A stretch of DNA of 64,000 nt. Source: Sweltsa coloradensis. Taxonomy: Eukaryota; Arthropoda; Insecta; Plecoptera; Chloroperlidae. Under the pieces are notes generated by a model. The model did no database searches and had not been told where the DNA came from. It saw only the letters and a program-made list of their open reading frames with translations. The stretch's first letter is position 1, and the number at the start of each line of letters is the position of its first letter. The stretch lies in contig JAMZAV010000962.1 of the NCBI GenBank assembly GCA_024449915.1, positions 310,001 through 374,000 of the forward strand, given 5' to 3'. The position numbers were made by a program, and so were the translations under genes. This document shows positions 24,491-35,576 of this stretch, in pieces.

Positions 24491-24566
24491 TTCCACTCGC
24501 AAGCTCGCAATTTGCGAGTGAAAATTTGTTGCTTGCGAGTTGGGAAATTGACACTCGCAGGTAACT

Positions 24567-25832
24567 CATTAGGTTTGTTCTTTTGTCCACCTCAAATTGT
24601 GGTAATTACACCTAGGTGTAAAATTCAGAATCAGAAATTGGGTTAAAAGGTGTAATATTTCACGGATGGACAAAAGAAAGATTTTTGTTGTAATTTGACA
24701 GCAAATTTCGAGGTTATGTTGCCAGCTGTCATTCAATTCAACACTTTCAGAAGATATCTCACTCAATAACACAGCTTTGTGCATTTTCTACAATTCGATT
24801 CCATATTATTTTATTACTACCAGTTTTATCTTCTATTTTGAATGAGCGTAGCGAGCGAAGCGAAGATTCCATTTCACTACACTGGAGAAAAAAATCCGGA
24901 TTTTTTTTTTTTTTTTTTGTATTTTTGTGTTTGTGAACACGATTCCGGCTAAACCAATACTCCAATTGCCATGAAATTTTATGGAGGTCTTCGAAATCTT
25001 CGAACTTAGAACTGCCACGTTTTTTAGCGCAATCGGAAAATTTTTTCTCATGAAAATCACAATTTTACGACTTTTTTCGATTTTTTAAACATTTCTTCGA
25101 CTTATAACACCTTCATGCTTTATCCGATTTCAATTATTTTTTCACAGAACCTTAATTTTATAAATTAAGATATTGGTGTGAAATTTGAGCGCAATCGAAA
25201 AATTATTTTTCATGAAAATAGAAATTTTGCGGGTTTTTTCTTTTTAAAAACAATGTTTTGACGTATAACACCTACATGCTTTATCCTATTGTAATGATTT
25301 TTTCACAGAACCTTAATTTTATGAATTTATATATTTGTGTGAAATTTGAGCGCAAACAAATAATTATTTCTTATAAACATCGCAATTTTTCGATTTTTTT
25401 CTTTTTTTAAAATCATGATTAATTAAAAAAAAAAAAAGAAGTTTATTTTTAATTTAATTAAATTTAAATTTAATAAAAATCTTGAACTTAGTAATAATTT
25501 TTTTACAGAACAACAGAAAATCCGCATAACACATGGCAGCTCAATGCACCAATTACGCTCATCCAACAACGCGGCGGGACTTAAGCGTTTTCCTAGTTAT
25601 TAAACAATCGCACATTATAACAGGGTTACTTTTGAAATTGGTGCGAATTTCCATAGCTACACCTTTTACACCTCCTCAAGAGGCAGGTGCAAAAAGTGTA
25701 AAAGTTGTAATTACCCCCTGGACAAAAGAACACGTTTTTGGAAGAAATACTGTAATTACACCTGGACAAAAGAAAGCTTTTTTCTTCAAAGGTGCAAAAG
25801 GTGTAAAAATTGATGGACAAAAGAACAGACCT
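24567..25832. mobile_element. Possible TIR element TAGGTYTGTTCTTTTGTCCA around an F1
   Basis: The left end TAGGTTTGTTCTTTTGTCCA (24567) and the inverted right end TAGGTCTGTTCTTTTGTCCA (complement of 25813-25832) match at 19 of 20 positions. The right part holds tandem TGGACAAAAGAA and TAATTACACC words. An F1 element (24838-25596) fills the middle. No target duplication is apparent. Confidence 0.45.
24838..25596 (-). mobile_element. F1 element
   Basis: Minus orientation: ends TTGAATGAGCGTAGCGAGCG at the left and AAGCGTTTTCCTAG|T at the right. Full-length, with the poly-A (poly-T on plus) at 24901-24918. Confidence 0.8.
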
Positions 25833-26317
25833 ATTGCGAGACCGCGATATTTTAACGGTCTAGAGCATTTGAATCGCCGCGCCTGCAATTCAACTACCAC
25901 GCATTACCTACTGCGCATCTTCAGCCCACCATAGCCAGTTACCAACCACTCGCCAAAAACAAACTATTAAGAAGTCAAGGTCAAGTTCAAGGCTGCCAAC
26001 AACGCATGTAACAAAGAGACACCTAAACTCTAAGCCTAAACCAGGCGTCATATCGACGCGAACGACGAAAACAATATTAATTATGTTTTTAACTTCATCT
26101 GACGTTATTAGAGAGAAATATGAGAATCCACCGACAATCCTAGATCCCGCGAAACATCTTCCTGATAGGCCTAATAATAAGTGTTTTATATCTTTAAGAA
26201 ATATTAATGAAATCGTGAAACTTGAAAAGAATCTTGCAGACTCGCAAACGTCAGCTGCTAGGTTGAAACCGCGATCATGGATTCAGTTTTGTTAATCATA
26301 AAAAATAATAATATGAA

Positions 26318-26600
26318 AATGATGTTATTTGCTGACGATCTTTCAGTGTGGGGAGAGGATGAAGTGGAGGTGCAATCTCAAGTTGATGTGTGGAGTGTGG
26401 TGGCAGAGAATATGGTCTGGTGTTTGGAAGTGGCAAGAGTGAAACAATGCTGATGACACGAGATAAAGCGAAGAATGTCAGGATTCTACTAGGACAGATT
26501 TTAAAGCAAGTTGAGAATTTTAAGTACGTGGGGAGTATAGTAGCATGCGATGGAAGGATTCAACCAGAGATAGGAAGAAGGACGCAGCAAGCTGTTGTCT
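26318..26600 (+). pseudogene. Non-LTR reverse transcriptase fragment
   Basis: One frame gives MMLFADDLSVWGEDEVEVQS. After a frame change come YGLVFGSGKSETMLMTRDKA and LKQVENFKYVGSIVACDGRI then EIGRRTQQA, the FADD, KTE-like and FKYLGS-like blocks of RTE/Proto2-type elements. A short, dead fragment. Confidence 0.7.
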
Positions 26601-26868
26601 GTCTGACTACAATTGCTGTTTTTCTATTGCAGTCTTCAAACATTTCAGTGTCGGATCCCAAGATGCACTTAATTTGAATCCATCTCCTCCATTGAAATAA
26701 TTTTTGTTTTTTTCGGATTTCCACCGCCTCTCTGATATATCTTGGCAAAAAATGGGTATTGGAGTTGAGGACTCGTGTGTTTTCAAACTGAATTTGGTGT
26801 CTTGGGTTTGAAATATTCTTCTGAGCGTGTTGAGCCAGCGCAGAGTTGTTTGAGTCACCTTTCCTGCA
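26560..26868 (-). pseudogene. Penelope-like GIY-YIG endonuclease, C-terminal part
   Basis: Minus-strand frame SNNSALAQHAQKNISNPRHQ, FLPRYIREAVEIRKKQKLFQ matches the SALAxHxxxxxHxIxF...RxxREaIEIxK pattern of Penelope-like endonucleases. It runs head to head with 26868-26960. Confidence 0.7.
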
Positions 26869-26960
26869 GTGGGCCACTTTGTGAGTGTGGTAAAGTGTAC
26901 ATCGGACAGATGGGACGAACAATTAGAACACGAATAATCGAACACAAGTCCCTTTGCACT
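26868..26960 (+). pseudogene. Penelope-like GIY-YIG endonuclease, N-terminal part
   Basis: Frame CECGKVYIGQMGRTIRTRII then EHKS, the YIGQTxRxLxxRIxEH core. It is in the opposite orientation to the downstream part of the same domain, which adjoins on the left. Confidence 0.75.
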
Positions 26961-27017
26961 GTTATTATATAATTGGTTTCACGATTATATAATATGTACG
27001 CCTTCCTGTTCTAAATA

Positions 27018-27604
27018 CTAGGAAAACGCTTAAGTCCCGCCGCGTTGATGGATGAGCTTTTTTGTAAGTTTCTAGTTTGCGTAGGACCACTTTTCCTTTG
27101 CAAGTGCTTTTTTAATGCATTGTAGGTGATTGTTGTCAAGTTTCTATTGTCACTTGTTAATTGTTATTATAAACCAAAAAAAAACTCATATTAAAACCTT
27201 TATTCTATGGATTCTGGCTAACTTTTTCAACTTTTTCTTTCAGAAAGCAATACATCACCATTACCGTAATGTCCATGTGAAATATGAACGTTGTAGCCCC
27301 ACCCGTTTGGTCAGAATCGGCCCAAATGTCACAAAAATATCGCACTAAAAATCGAAAAAAATCGTAAAAGTACGATATTCATGAGATGAGAAATATTTCT
27401 TTGATTGTACCCAAAAACATAGCAAGTCTAAGTTCAGAGATTTCGAAGGTCCCCTTCAATTTTCATCAAGATCGCATATGCCGTTTTTTCCGGAATCATG
27501 CGAACAAACGGACAGAAAAACAAGAAAAACAAAAAACAAAAAAACATTGGAGTTAAATTTTTTGAGGGGTCAGTGAAATTGAAGTCTTTGCTTCGCTTAT
27601 CCAA
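27018..27604 (+). mobile_element. F4 element next to the exon 3 donor
   Basis: A|CTAGGAAAACGCTTAAG to TTCGCTTATCCAA|T. Internally TTCGAAGGTCCCCTTCAATT, CCGGAATCATGCGAACAAAC and an A/C-rich tract. It lies about 24 bp inside the intron from the GT of exon 3. Confidence 0.8.
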
Positions 27605-27628
27605 TAAATATTGTATTGGTGTGCCTAC

Positions 27629-27971
27629 TTGTAAAAAGCCATAAATTAGATTGCCATTTATGCATGTGTTCTGCAAAGAACTTGAGATACAGCCCCTTGG
27701 CGTTGCGGGCTCTGGACGGCATGCCGTAGACGGAGAGGTGTTTTGGCCCGATCTGCTGGATCCAGGTGTCCCGGAAGTAGACGAGGAAGGAGTCGAGCGG
27801 CTCCGTGATCAAGTCGCTCTGGGCAAGGTGTACGATCTCTTTGAAACCATCTGCGATGAGGTCGGGCGGGAGGAACGGGACGGCCATGCACATCCACACC
27901 AACTGTCTCCAGCGTAGAACCTCATTGAGGGCGGCTTTCAGGCCGAGGGAGCGACACTTCTTACAGATTGC
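27629..27971 (-). CDS. MULE-derived transposase gene, exon 3
   Basis: This 343-nt exon starts after CTTGCTCCCCAG in phase 0 and ends at ACAA|GTAGGC in phase 1. It begins AICKKCRSLGLKAALNEVLR, so the junction with exon 2 reads YGCWYSFAD-AICKKCRSLGL, the GC-FHF-qAi-rk motif of MULEs split by an intron. It continues with VPFLPPDLIADGFKEIVHLA, then FLVYFRDTWIQQIGPKHLSV and YGMPSRARNAKGLYLKFFAE, and ends HKWQSNLWLFT. MULEs usually have R-T-N-N-x-x-E here and this copy reads RARNAKG, with no acidic residue. A non-autonomous F4 element ends only about 24 bp beyond the donor. The plus-strand open frame over this exon is a shadow. Confidence 0.85.
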
Positions 27972-28549
27972 CTGGGGAGCAAGGAACAAACATTTTATTT
28001 TGATGAGTGGCCCTACAAAACCTAGCATAGGATGGAATAACACGAGTGTTCAGCCCTTTTTGCTTAAATTGTTTTACGTATTTGGCAGCTAGCAAGTGTG
28101 TCGGCACATTCGTTGAAATTTAGAAATTTAAAATAACTATTAACTGATAAGTCATGCTTGCATAGATAGGCCTAACAACATTACAAGCAGAGAAGTTATG
28201 CCCTTCCATTTTATAATTATTATTATTATAATCAATATCAAATCAAATCAAATCATTTTATTTGCCATTATCAAACTTACATTGATTTGGGCTTCGTCAT
28301 ACCAGTACAATACAATACACACACAATACAGACGATACATACAGTAAGTTATACATACATAGGTACACACATAAGATATACATATATACAAGTTATATAA
28401 TTCAAGTAAAGAGTAAAAACAGTTATTTGGTTAAAAACCCATTTCAGTTGTACAGTTATATTAAAAAATGAGATAGTGAAACTAATTTTGTTGACATACT
28501 ACTGTGTTTTTAACTGTCACTAGGCTTTAATGTAGGTACTCATCCAGGT

Positions 28550-29448
28550 GATACATAGGTCTGTCGAGAAGATATTTTTTTTGTTTTAGTTTTAAAAGTA
28601 GCTACCTTATCCACATTTTTCAAATCTGGGGGTAACTTGTTAAAGACTTTTCTTGCCATGTAATAGAGATGTTTTTCAAATTGTTTAGTGTTATGTGTAG
28701 GGTATTGTAGAAGCAATTTGTGTTTTGTCTCATGTGGATGGTGAATAGAGTTTTTAAAAAGGTCGGGATGCATTTTAACAAAACAGGCTGCTTTATATAT
28801 ATACGTGTTGGATACAGTAAGTATTTGAAGCTCTTGAAATTTCTCTCGACAGCTTTCATTTTTTTAAAAATTTCCCAGTATCCTTACCGCTCTTTTTTGT
28901 ACAATTTGCACTCGTTGAATCAAGGACTTAATTGCGGTTCCCCAGGACAGTATGCCGTACGTCAATATGGAGTGAAAGTTTGCAAAATATGCTACTCGTA
29001 GTGTGGTTGGAGTTGCTAGAGAGGAAAGTATTCGAAGAGCGTACACACTTGAGTTTAGCCGCCTACACAATCCATCAATATGAGGCTGCCAAGACAGGAT
29101 CTCATCCAGTACAAGGCCTAAGAAGTTGGCCATAGTTACTGGATGAATTACTTTATTGACTATTGAGATACTGGTTGGCTCAAGGCTCGCAGAAGATTTC
29201 CACTTAAAGTGTAGTAGCTTTGTTTTCTTTTCATTTAAATATAATTTATTAGCCTGGAACCAATTGCTTATGATGCCAACCAGCTTCTCAGCTATCATTT
29301 TAGTTAGACAAAGCTGCGGACACGACAGTATTATACTGGTATCGTCCGCAAACAAAATCATAAAGAAAACGAAGACGAAAAGAATGTCATGCTTATATTT
29401 TGCACAGTAGAGTGGCAGATCGTTAATTAAAACAAGAAAAAGTAGAGG
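28550..29448 (-). pseudogene. LINE reverse transcriptase, C-terminal part
   Basis: Continues from PLLF at the hAT junction to MILFADDTSIIL, the catalytic FADD motif, then NWFQANKLYLNEKKTKLLHF, FLGLVLDEILSWQPHIDGLC and LTYGILSWGTAIKSLIQRVQ. The tail ESCREKF...RKVFNKLPPDLKNV is normal for jockey/CR1 elements. A frame change near 28860 is present. Confidence 0.87.
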
Positions 29449-29455
29449 TCCTAAT

Positions 29456-30465
29456 TAGGGATGTCAACGGGTACCCGTTACCCGCCCGTTGCCCGCAGGT
29501 ACGGGTCCAATTTTCCATTACCCGTTACCCGGAATTACCCGTTCTTTCCTTTGTCCATCGCGATCTTTTTCACGGAACAGACAATACATCGCGTCATTAT
29601 ACCCCTCCCCCTACCGCTCATGGCTGGCTGCTGTGATTGTAGCGACGAGTGATTGAGTGAGATTGTTGAAGGATCTAATACGGAATTCGGCGCGGGTTGG
29701 GGGGGGGGGCTTAGAGATAGCGGCGAACAAGGCTTGACCTTGAAGCAAACTTTACGATTTGGTTGCTCGAGACAAAACAGATGCCAATGCACCAAATTTC
29801 GTAATCGGGAGCGCAGAAACACTAAAAAATGAGTGTTATCTGCCTGGTTGTAATGACGTTTGACTGAAGACCTACGAGTTTGCGATGACTCAAAGCTGCC
29901 GATGTGAAGACGGGAAGGGTGTTGAAATTGGACACTACTCGCGTGTATGAATGAAACAATGACCGTAGACCTAAATTGATTCATAAGAAACTACAGTTCG
30001 GCTGGTCGCACACAGGATAAAAACAGCATAAAATAAAAATAGTTTACTGATCAAGGATAATTAGTCAACGTGTACACGTACCATCCCTAATTTCGTGTAA
30101 AGTGGAAGATCACTTTGAATGAACTGATACGGAAATAGTGCGCGGGGAGTGGGAGATCATGCATTGGGATAAAGACAAAGATTGACCTTGATCAGCCTAC
30201 GATCCGATTTCGGTTGCGTACATATGCGCATGAAAGGAATGAAAATAATCAATCAGTGTTCCTTTCCGCTTGATGTAGTTGCTCCGAACCCATTAAGTCA
30301 TCGTACACTAAAACATACGTGGCCTTTTACCAATACTACTTTTCAACTGCCAATGCTTTTCTGAATCATTTGACACCCATGACGATAAATCAAACATTTA
30401 CTACCCGCGGGTATCTCGGGTATCGATCGCGGGTACCCGGGTACGAAAATTTCCGGGTATCCCTA
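29456..30465. mobile_element. hAT MITE with TACCCG-type subterminal repeats
   Basis: The 1010-bp element has an 8-bp duplication GTCCTAAT (29448-29455 and 30466-30473). The left end begins TAGGGATGTCAACGGGTACC and the right end closes CCGGGTATCCCTA. Both ends are packed with GGGTACCCG/TACCCG words. It split the reverse transcriptase of a LINE between GVPQGSVLG and the FADD motif. Confidence 0.92.
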
Positions 30466-30474
30466 GTCCTAATA

Positions 30475-31535
30475 CAGATCCTTGTGGCACGCCTACATGA
30501 TTCTCCCTCCAACTTGAGTGAGCGTCTGAATTATCATTCTGATTTTTTATCACCACCTTTTGTTTGCGATTTACCAAGTACGAGGTAAACCAGTTTTCCG
30601 AGGTACCTCTTATTCCATAATAGTTTAATTTCCGTAAAAGCAATTTGTGATCCACACAATCAAAGGCCTTGCTAAGGTCAAAAACACCCCTAAAGTGTCA
30701 CATCCTTCGTCAAGTGATTTGTAAATCTTTTCCGTCATTTCCGCAAAAGCAGATTCGGTAGATTTCCCCGGCAAAAAGCCATGTTGGCAACTGGAAATCA
30801 GATTATATTTCTGTAGGAAATTAAGGAGGCGTTTAGCTACTAATTTCTCAAGAACCTTAGAAAATATTGGGAGTATGCTAATGGGGCGTTTATTATTTAA
30901 TTTGCTGCGATCACCATTCTTAAAAATCGGAATCACTTGGGCAAGTTTCATTTGGTCAGGAAATTCACCTGCGGAGAGAGAGCTGTTATAAATCTCCTCT
31001 AGGGGCAGTAATAGGTGATCTATACTGCGTTTTATTATTTTAGCAGAAAGCTCATTTACATCTAGTGAGGCTTTCGGGGTTAGATCTAAAAATATTGATT
31101 TTATTTCCTCTATAGACGTAGGATGCATATACATTGTATGAGGGTTTTCTGAGTAGCTATTCCGTAACATTTGTAAGGGATCCGTCAAAGATGATGCATC
31201 ATATGAGTTGGGTTTATGGTTTGACAATTCTGACGGAATGTTGATGAAAAACCGGTTGAAAGCTTCTGCTATGTCCTTTCCCTTGGTTACTATTTCATTA
31301 TCTATATTCATTTTATCTAGTTTGTGTCTGCTAATGGAATCGCCTTTCTGTAAGTTAGTGTTCGTCTTTATTATGTTCCACATTGCCTTACTTTTATTAG
31401 CAGACTGACCAATATAATTGGCCACATAGTGTGCTTTAGCTGCCTTTACTACCCGTTTATAGATAAGTTTATATTCTTTTACATAGGTAATAAACCCATT
31501 TGAGCAATGCCTTGATTTAAGTATTTTGGTCAGCA
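30475..31535 (-). pseudogene. LINE reverse transcriptase, N-terminal part
   Basis: The frame includes YKRVVKAAKAHYVANYIGQS (linker before RT), FPDQMKLAQVIPIFKNGDRS, PISILPIFSKVLEKLVAKRL, and SCQHGFLPGKSTESAFAEMT, the standard RT blocks of non-LTR elements. A one-base shift near 30690 separates GVF from the expected DLSKAFDCVDHKLL, after which the frame continues to GVPQGSVLG at the hAT insertion. Confidence 0.88.
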
Positions 31536-31538
31536 TTA

Positions 31539-31913
31539 CACACACATAACAAAAACTTGTAGAAATACAGCCAAACCTTACACACTCAAAAGGAATGAGA
31601 TCTAAAAAAGGGCCAAGCTCATCTACCCTTCCACATAAACGTACAGTGTCCCATAACAGCATCCTCGAAAAGCTTGGCAAAATAGAATTTGCGATTATTA
31701 ATTTAACGTAATAGTTTATCCAAGTTCTTTTTTTCTAATTAATTTAAACGTAATAACATGCAAATTCTATTTTGCCAAGCTTTTCGAGGATGCTGTTATG
31801 GGACACTGTACGTTTATGTGGAAGGGTAGATGAGCTTGGCCCTTTTTTAGATCTCATTCCTTTTGAGTGTGTAAGGTTTGGCTGTATTTCTACAAGTTTT
31901 TGTTATGTGTGTG
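31539..31913. repeat. Fold-back block, 153-bp arms, copy 1
   Basis: 31539-31691 and 31761-31913 are virtually perfect inverted copies around a 69-bp spacer. Each arm starts CACACACATAACAAAAAC. Each arm encodes the same ~48-residue open frame (MPSFSRMLLWDTVRLCGRVD...). In the left arm this frame runs on into the LINE RT frame, which looks accidental. Confidence 0.85.
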
Positions 31914-33621
31914 ATCTCATTACTTTTTCAAGTTCCATTACAAAATTATTTGCTAAAATATAATATTTTTATCAAAGTTGATTTTAATTCTATGGTATTA
32001 GCAGTAACAATATAGGATGTAAAATATCTAGACCCGGATTCATGTACATCCTGGGTATAGGTGGTATAACCATGGTATAACGACGGTATAAGGACTGGAC
32101 CCCAATTCTTGAGTTCGTGGGAGATGAGTTGAAAACGCAATTTGAAAACAAAGTCGTTTTCGTTTTCGAAGGAATTGATATTCTTGAACGGTATCGTGGA
32201 AAACGTCATGGGTTGTGAGTTGAAAGCATTGATATTAATTAAACCCCTATAGTAGGCTAGATTAGCAGTCTCCTATACCTCCGCACAGGCGCGAGCGTAG
32301 CAAATTGAAGACTCAACCGGCCCATTTCAAGATGGCGATTTGGTGTTTTAATTTATGCTTTTTTAATGCAATAAAGTATTTTACTGGATTGTTTGATATG
32401 GTTTTAGCTTGTGCAGCATGGTATTAAACAAAAGAAACAATACGAAGTGATTGCATAAGGGAATTTAGTAATCATTTGGTGTTAAAGGCTAGTATGCTTA
32501 CCTGTCAACCTGGCGGCAATCTTGAGAACTATTTGACCACAAATCGCTCCCATTTGATTAACATGTAAACTGTCATTTTAAGATGGCTTCTAATTGTACC
32601 GGAAGTGGACCACCGACTGCTGGTCTAGCCAATTATATAGGATGTCTATGGTTGAAAGAGTATCACGAAATCCAAACACTTTAAAAAGATTTGCGTATAG
32701 CAAAGAGCTCGAAAAAGTTCTATATTTATTCTAGATGGCAGTGCCTTCATAAACGCGGGCCAATCGAAAGACAAGTTGTATGAAATGATTTGATTGTTGC
32801 AATTATGTAAACAAACAGTTGAGCAAGTTCATATCAGAACTATGTTGTGCTGGCCTAGGGTTGGCTAGGCTTGTCAAACATGTAATGTAAGTAAAAATTT
32901 TATCTAGTCCTATAGCCAAATGGAACTTTAGTCCTACACTTTTGCATTATAAATAATTTTCCACATCTGGGCCTAGGCCTGGGACGGTTTCTGATTTGTT
33001 TTATGAGAGTATAATGACACCTTTTCTCGTTCCACACAAAGAAGAAAAATTTTAAATGTCCGCTATTTGTTTACGTATCGCACTTTCCCGCCTAACTCTG
33101 CTTATACCGTCAACAAGTGTCAAGTAACTATGGTTACTTGTTGATTGTATGCCAAGTGTTTAAGGCTTATTTTAAAACCTTTATTTGGAAGCCTTCCAAC
33201 AAACTTTTTCAACTTTTTTTTTCAAAAGAGACTATATTTCTATAACCTTAATGTCCATGTAAAATATGAACATTGTAGTCCCACCCGTCTGGTCAGAATC
33301 GCGGGCCGACGTATTAGATGTTAGCAGTAGCAGTAGTAGGCAGTAGTAGGCAGTAGTAGGCAGTAGCTAACATCCTTAAAGTGATTTTGAGCATGTTTCA
33401 AGCCATTTTTTCACCAAGAAGGAATAATCGTACCCCAATAAAATTTGGCATGTGTTGTCAGGTACCTAAATCCCCTCGATTGTGATAGTTTTCAAGTTCA
33501 CATCACGTTACATGACGGCTGGGTAACACCTCGAAATCACCCCAACTCTGCTTGGTGTATAAGGTGCTTGAGTGTGTAGCGCACCGCGGCTTGGCTGCGG
33601 CGCCTTAACGGGCACCTAGAT
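31539..33621 (+). repeat. Segmental repeat A + C, copy 1
   Basis: Block A (31539-33039) recurs at 47079-48550, and block C (33241-33621, with a TAGTAGGCAG minisatellite) at 50512-50884. Here A and C are 200 bp apart, and part of that gap (33150-33240) resembles the inside of an F4 element. Confidence 0.8.
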
Positions 33622-34149
33622 TAACCTAGAAGTAGAGACTTTTATACCTTTGGTAATCCAGTTAAGAGTCTACCGGAGTTTGGCCTGTAGGCCTAAGTTG
33701 GTGATAATGGGAGCTTGAAAGAGGCACTGGAGGTGGGATTTCGCAAATGTCACTCAGAATATTCTAAAAATAGCCGTCCAATAGACGGCCGCAGGTGCAA
33801 TGTACGGCTGTGGCTGCACGATGTACTGCAGAAGCTCCGATACGGTGCGGCGCCGTGAGTCCGGTCTACGGCCCGCGAGGCGCGAAGCACTATTATTTCA
33901 CATCGTTCGCAGTCTCGCTCCGTGGACGAGTTACAACAGAGGGTGCTAGATCTAGGGTGATTGAGTAAATTTTATGATCAGGAAATTCCAAATTGGTTAT
34001 TAATGTATGTGATGAATGAAAAAAAGTGTATAAATCTTACCGACTGAAAACTGTGGAATCGAAACACACCCGTAAGAAGTATATGTATATTATACTCAGG
34101 CTTGTAATATTAACTGGTAACTGCTTTTTATGTAAATTAATTAATTTTT
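33622..34149. other. Intronic, nothing recognised
   Basis: A GC-richer patch at 33780-33900 with no open frame. Confidence 0.4.
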
Positions 34150-34315
34150 AATTTTAAATTTTAAGTCTGATTTTAGTTTTTATTTTGGTTGAGTTTTATT
34201 AATTGTATATGTATTTTATTGTGTGTATATTGTATGAAATATTAATATGTCTGTATGGCTACTAGCGCAGAGTCGCTAAATAAAGACTGAATTGAATTGA
34301 ATTGAATTGAATTCG
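34150..34315 (+). mobile_element. LINE 3'-end remnant with (GAATT)n tail
   Basis: AGCGCAGAGTCGCTAAATAA followed by AGACTGAATTGAATTGAATT is a typical 3' end with polyadenylation signal and microsatellite tail. Related ends occur near 39998-40033 and 63783. Confidence 0.55.
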
Positions 34316-34477
34316 AAACGCTGATTTAAGACCACAAGACATACTTGAGGCATGATTGGTACATATTTTAATCTACTTATTATTACAATTTATTATGCGT
34401 GCGTACGTGTAACGTGCCGTTTATTGCGCTATAGCTACGTACATAAGTATACCATAAAATTAATATGGTTATGAATA

Positions 34478-35576
34478 GGGTAAGGGAACTAGTTCTGGAT
34501 CGGGGTTGAGTGTGGATCAAATCTTTGGGCTTGTGTAAGTTCTACATGTAATGTACTAGTTGCACTGTCAGTATATTTTTCTGATGAATTGATCCAAGGA
34601 GCATTGGAATTGCACACTGTCATCACCAGGTTGAGTCATTTGTCAACTTAAGTAGAAATAGTCAACAATGATATCAAAATGGTTGCCGTTTGCAACAGAC
34701 GCAATTGATATACACATGCATTTATCATTGTAACATTTCATCAGTTATTAGCACAGCTTTCAAACTTTGTCAGAATTTTTATTATTAGTTTTGCTAAAAA
34801 TTGACTGTAATAGGTTTACTGTACAACTACTCAAAGCACCCTTGCGGGTGTCTACAAATAAGAGGTTTTTGTCCGTTTTTTTAGATCGTAACACCATGTT
34901 AAATGAATAGGACATATGCAGCAAGCCTAATAGTGTTTAAAAACCAAGTTAAAAGTAATTTAGGCACACTTATTTTTAGAGCTTGTCTTAACAGATGCAA
35001 ATCTAAAAAAAAAAAAAAAATGTTTTGGTCTAGCCTAATTTTTTAAATATTTTTTTTCAAAATTTTGAATTTGATATAAATTTGTGTTAAGAATATTTGG
35101 CTTATAAAATTTATACTCAGGTGTTAGCTCTTGTCTTTGTCTTTAAATTTTGTATTGAAAAAAAAATTGTGGTTAGCATAATTGCTGCAAATAATTCACA
35201 ATTACAATTTTGATCCACAACTAATCCGGGGACTGATTGTGGATCAATGCTGATACCGGGCGTCCAGAATCAAATTTGTCAGGTGCGGCTGCATCACTAC
35301 TTATGAAACATATCAATGAACCCCTGATATCAATTTGAAAAGTTTTAGGCTGATGATCCACAACTGATACCCAGGTATCAGTTCTGGACCAAAGCACTAC
35401 TTTTTTTAATTGGCTCATTTTAGTACCTTCGTAAACTTTTTTTAAATTTTTTCTTTTGCAAACATTGTCGGAAAGTTAATCAATAAGAATATAGTATGTG
35501 GGAGTAACAAAAAAAAAATCCTGATACTCAAAATGTGAATATTGCTTAACCCGATCCAGAACTAGTTCCCTTACCC
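34478..35576. mobile_element. MITE with perfect 27-bp TIR and TA flanks
   Basis: The two ends are exact inverted copies over 27 bp, beginning GGGTAAGGGAACTAGTTCTG. TA flanks both sides, which would suit a Tc1/mariner-type insertion, but a longer duplication cannot be excluded. The interior repeats TGTGGATCA words and has no coding frame. Confidence 0.7.

Larger units (their letters stand above)
28236..31538 (-). mobile_element. Jockey/CR1-like LINE, 5' truncated, split by a hAT
   Basis: A non-LTR retrotransposon on the minus strand. Its 5' side is cut at about 31538 by a fold-back block. The 3' end reads GGCAAATAAAATGATTTG and closes in a short (GATTT)n tail at 28236-28260, typical of CR1/jockey-like elements. 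Coding remnants lie at 30475-31535 and 28550-29448, separated by the 1010-bp hAT. Frameshifts show that it is dead. Confidence 0.85.

Noticed and set aside
27651..28092. Plus-strand frames over exon 3
   Set aside because: No known motifs; the minus strand carries MULE motifs and splice sites.
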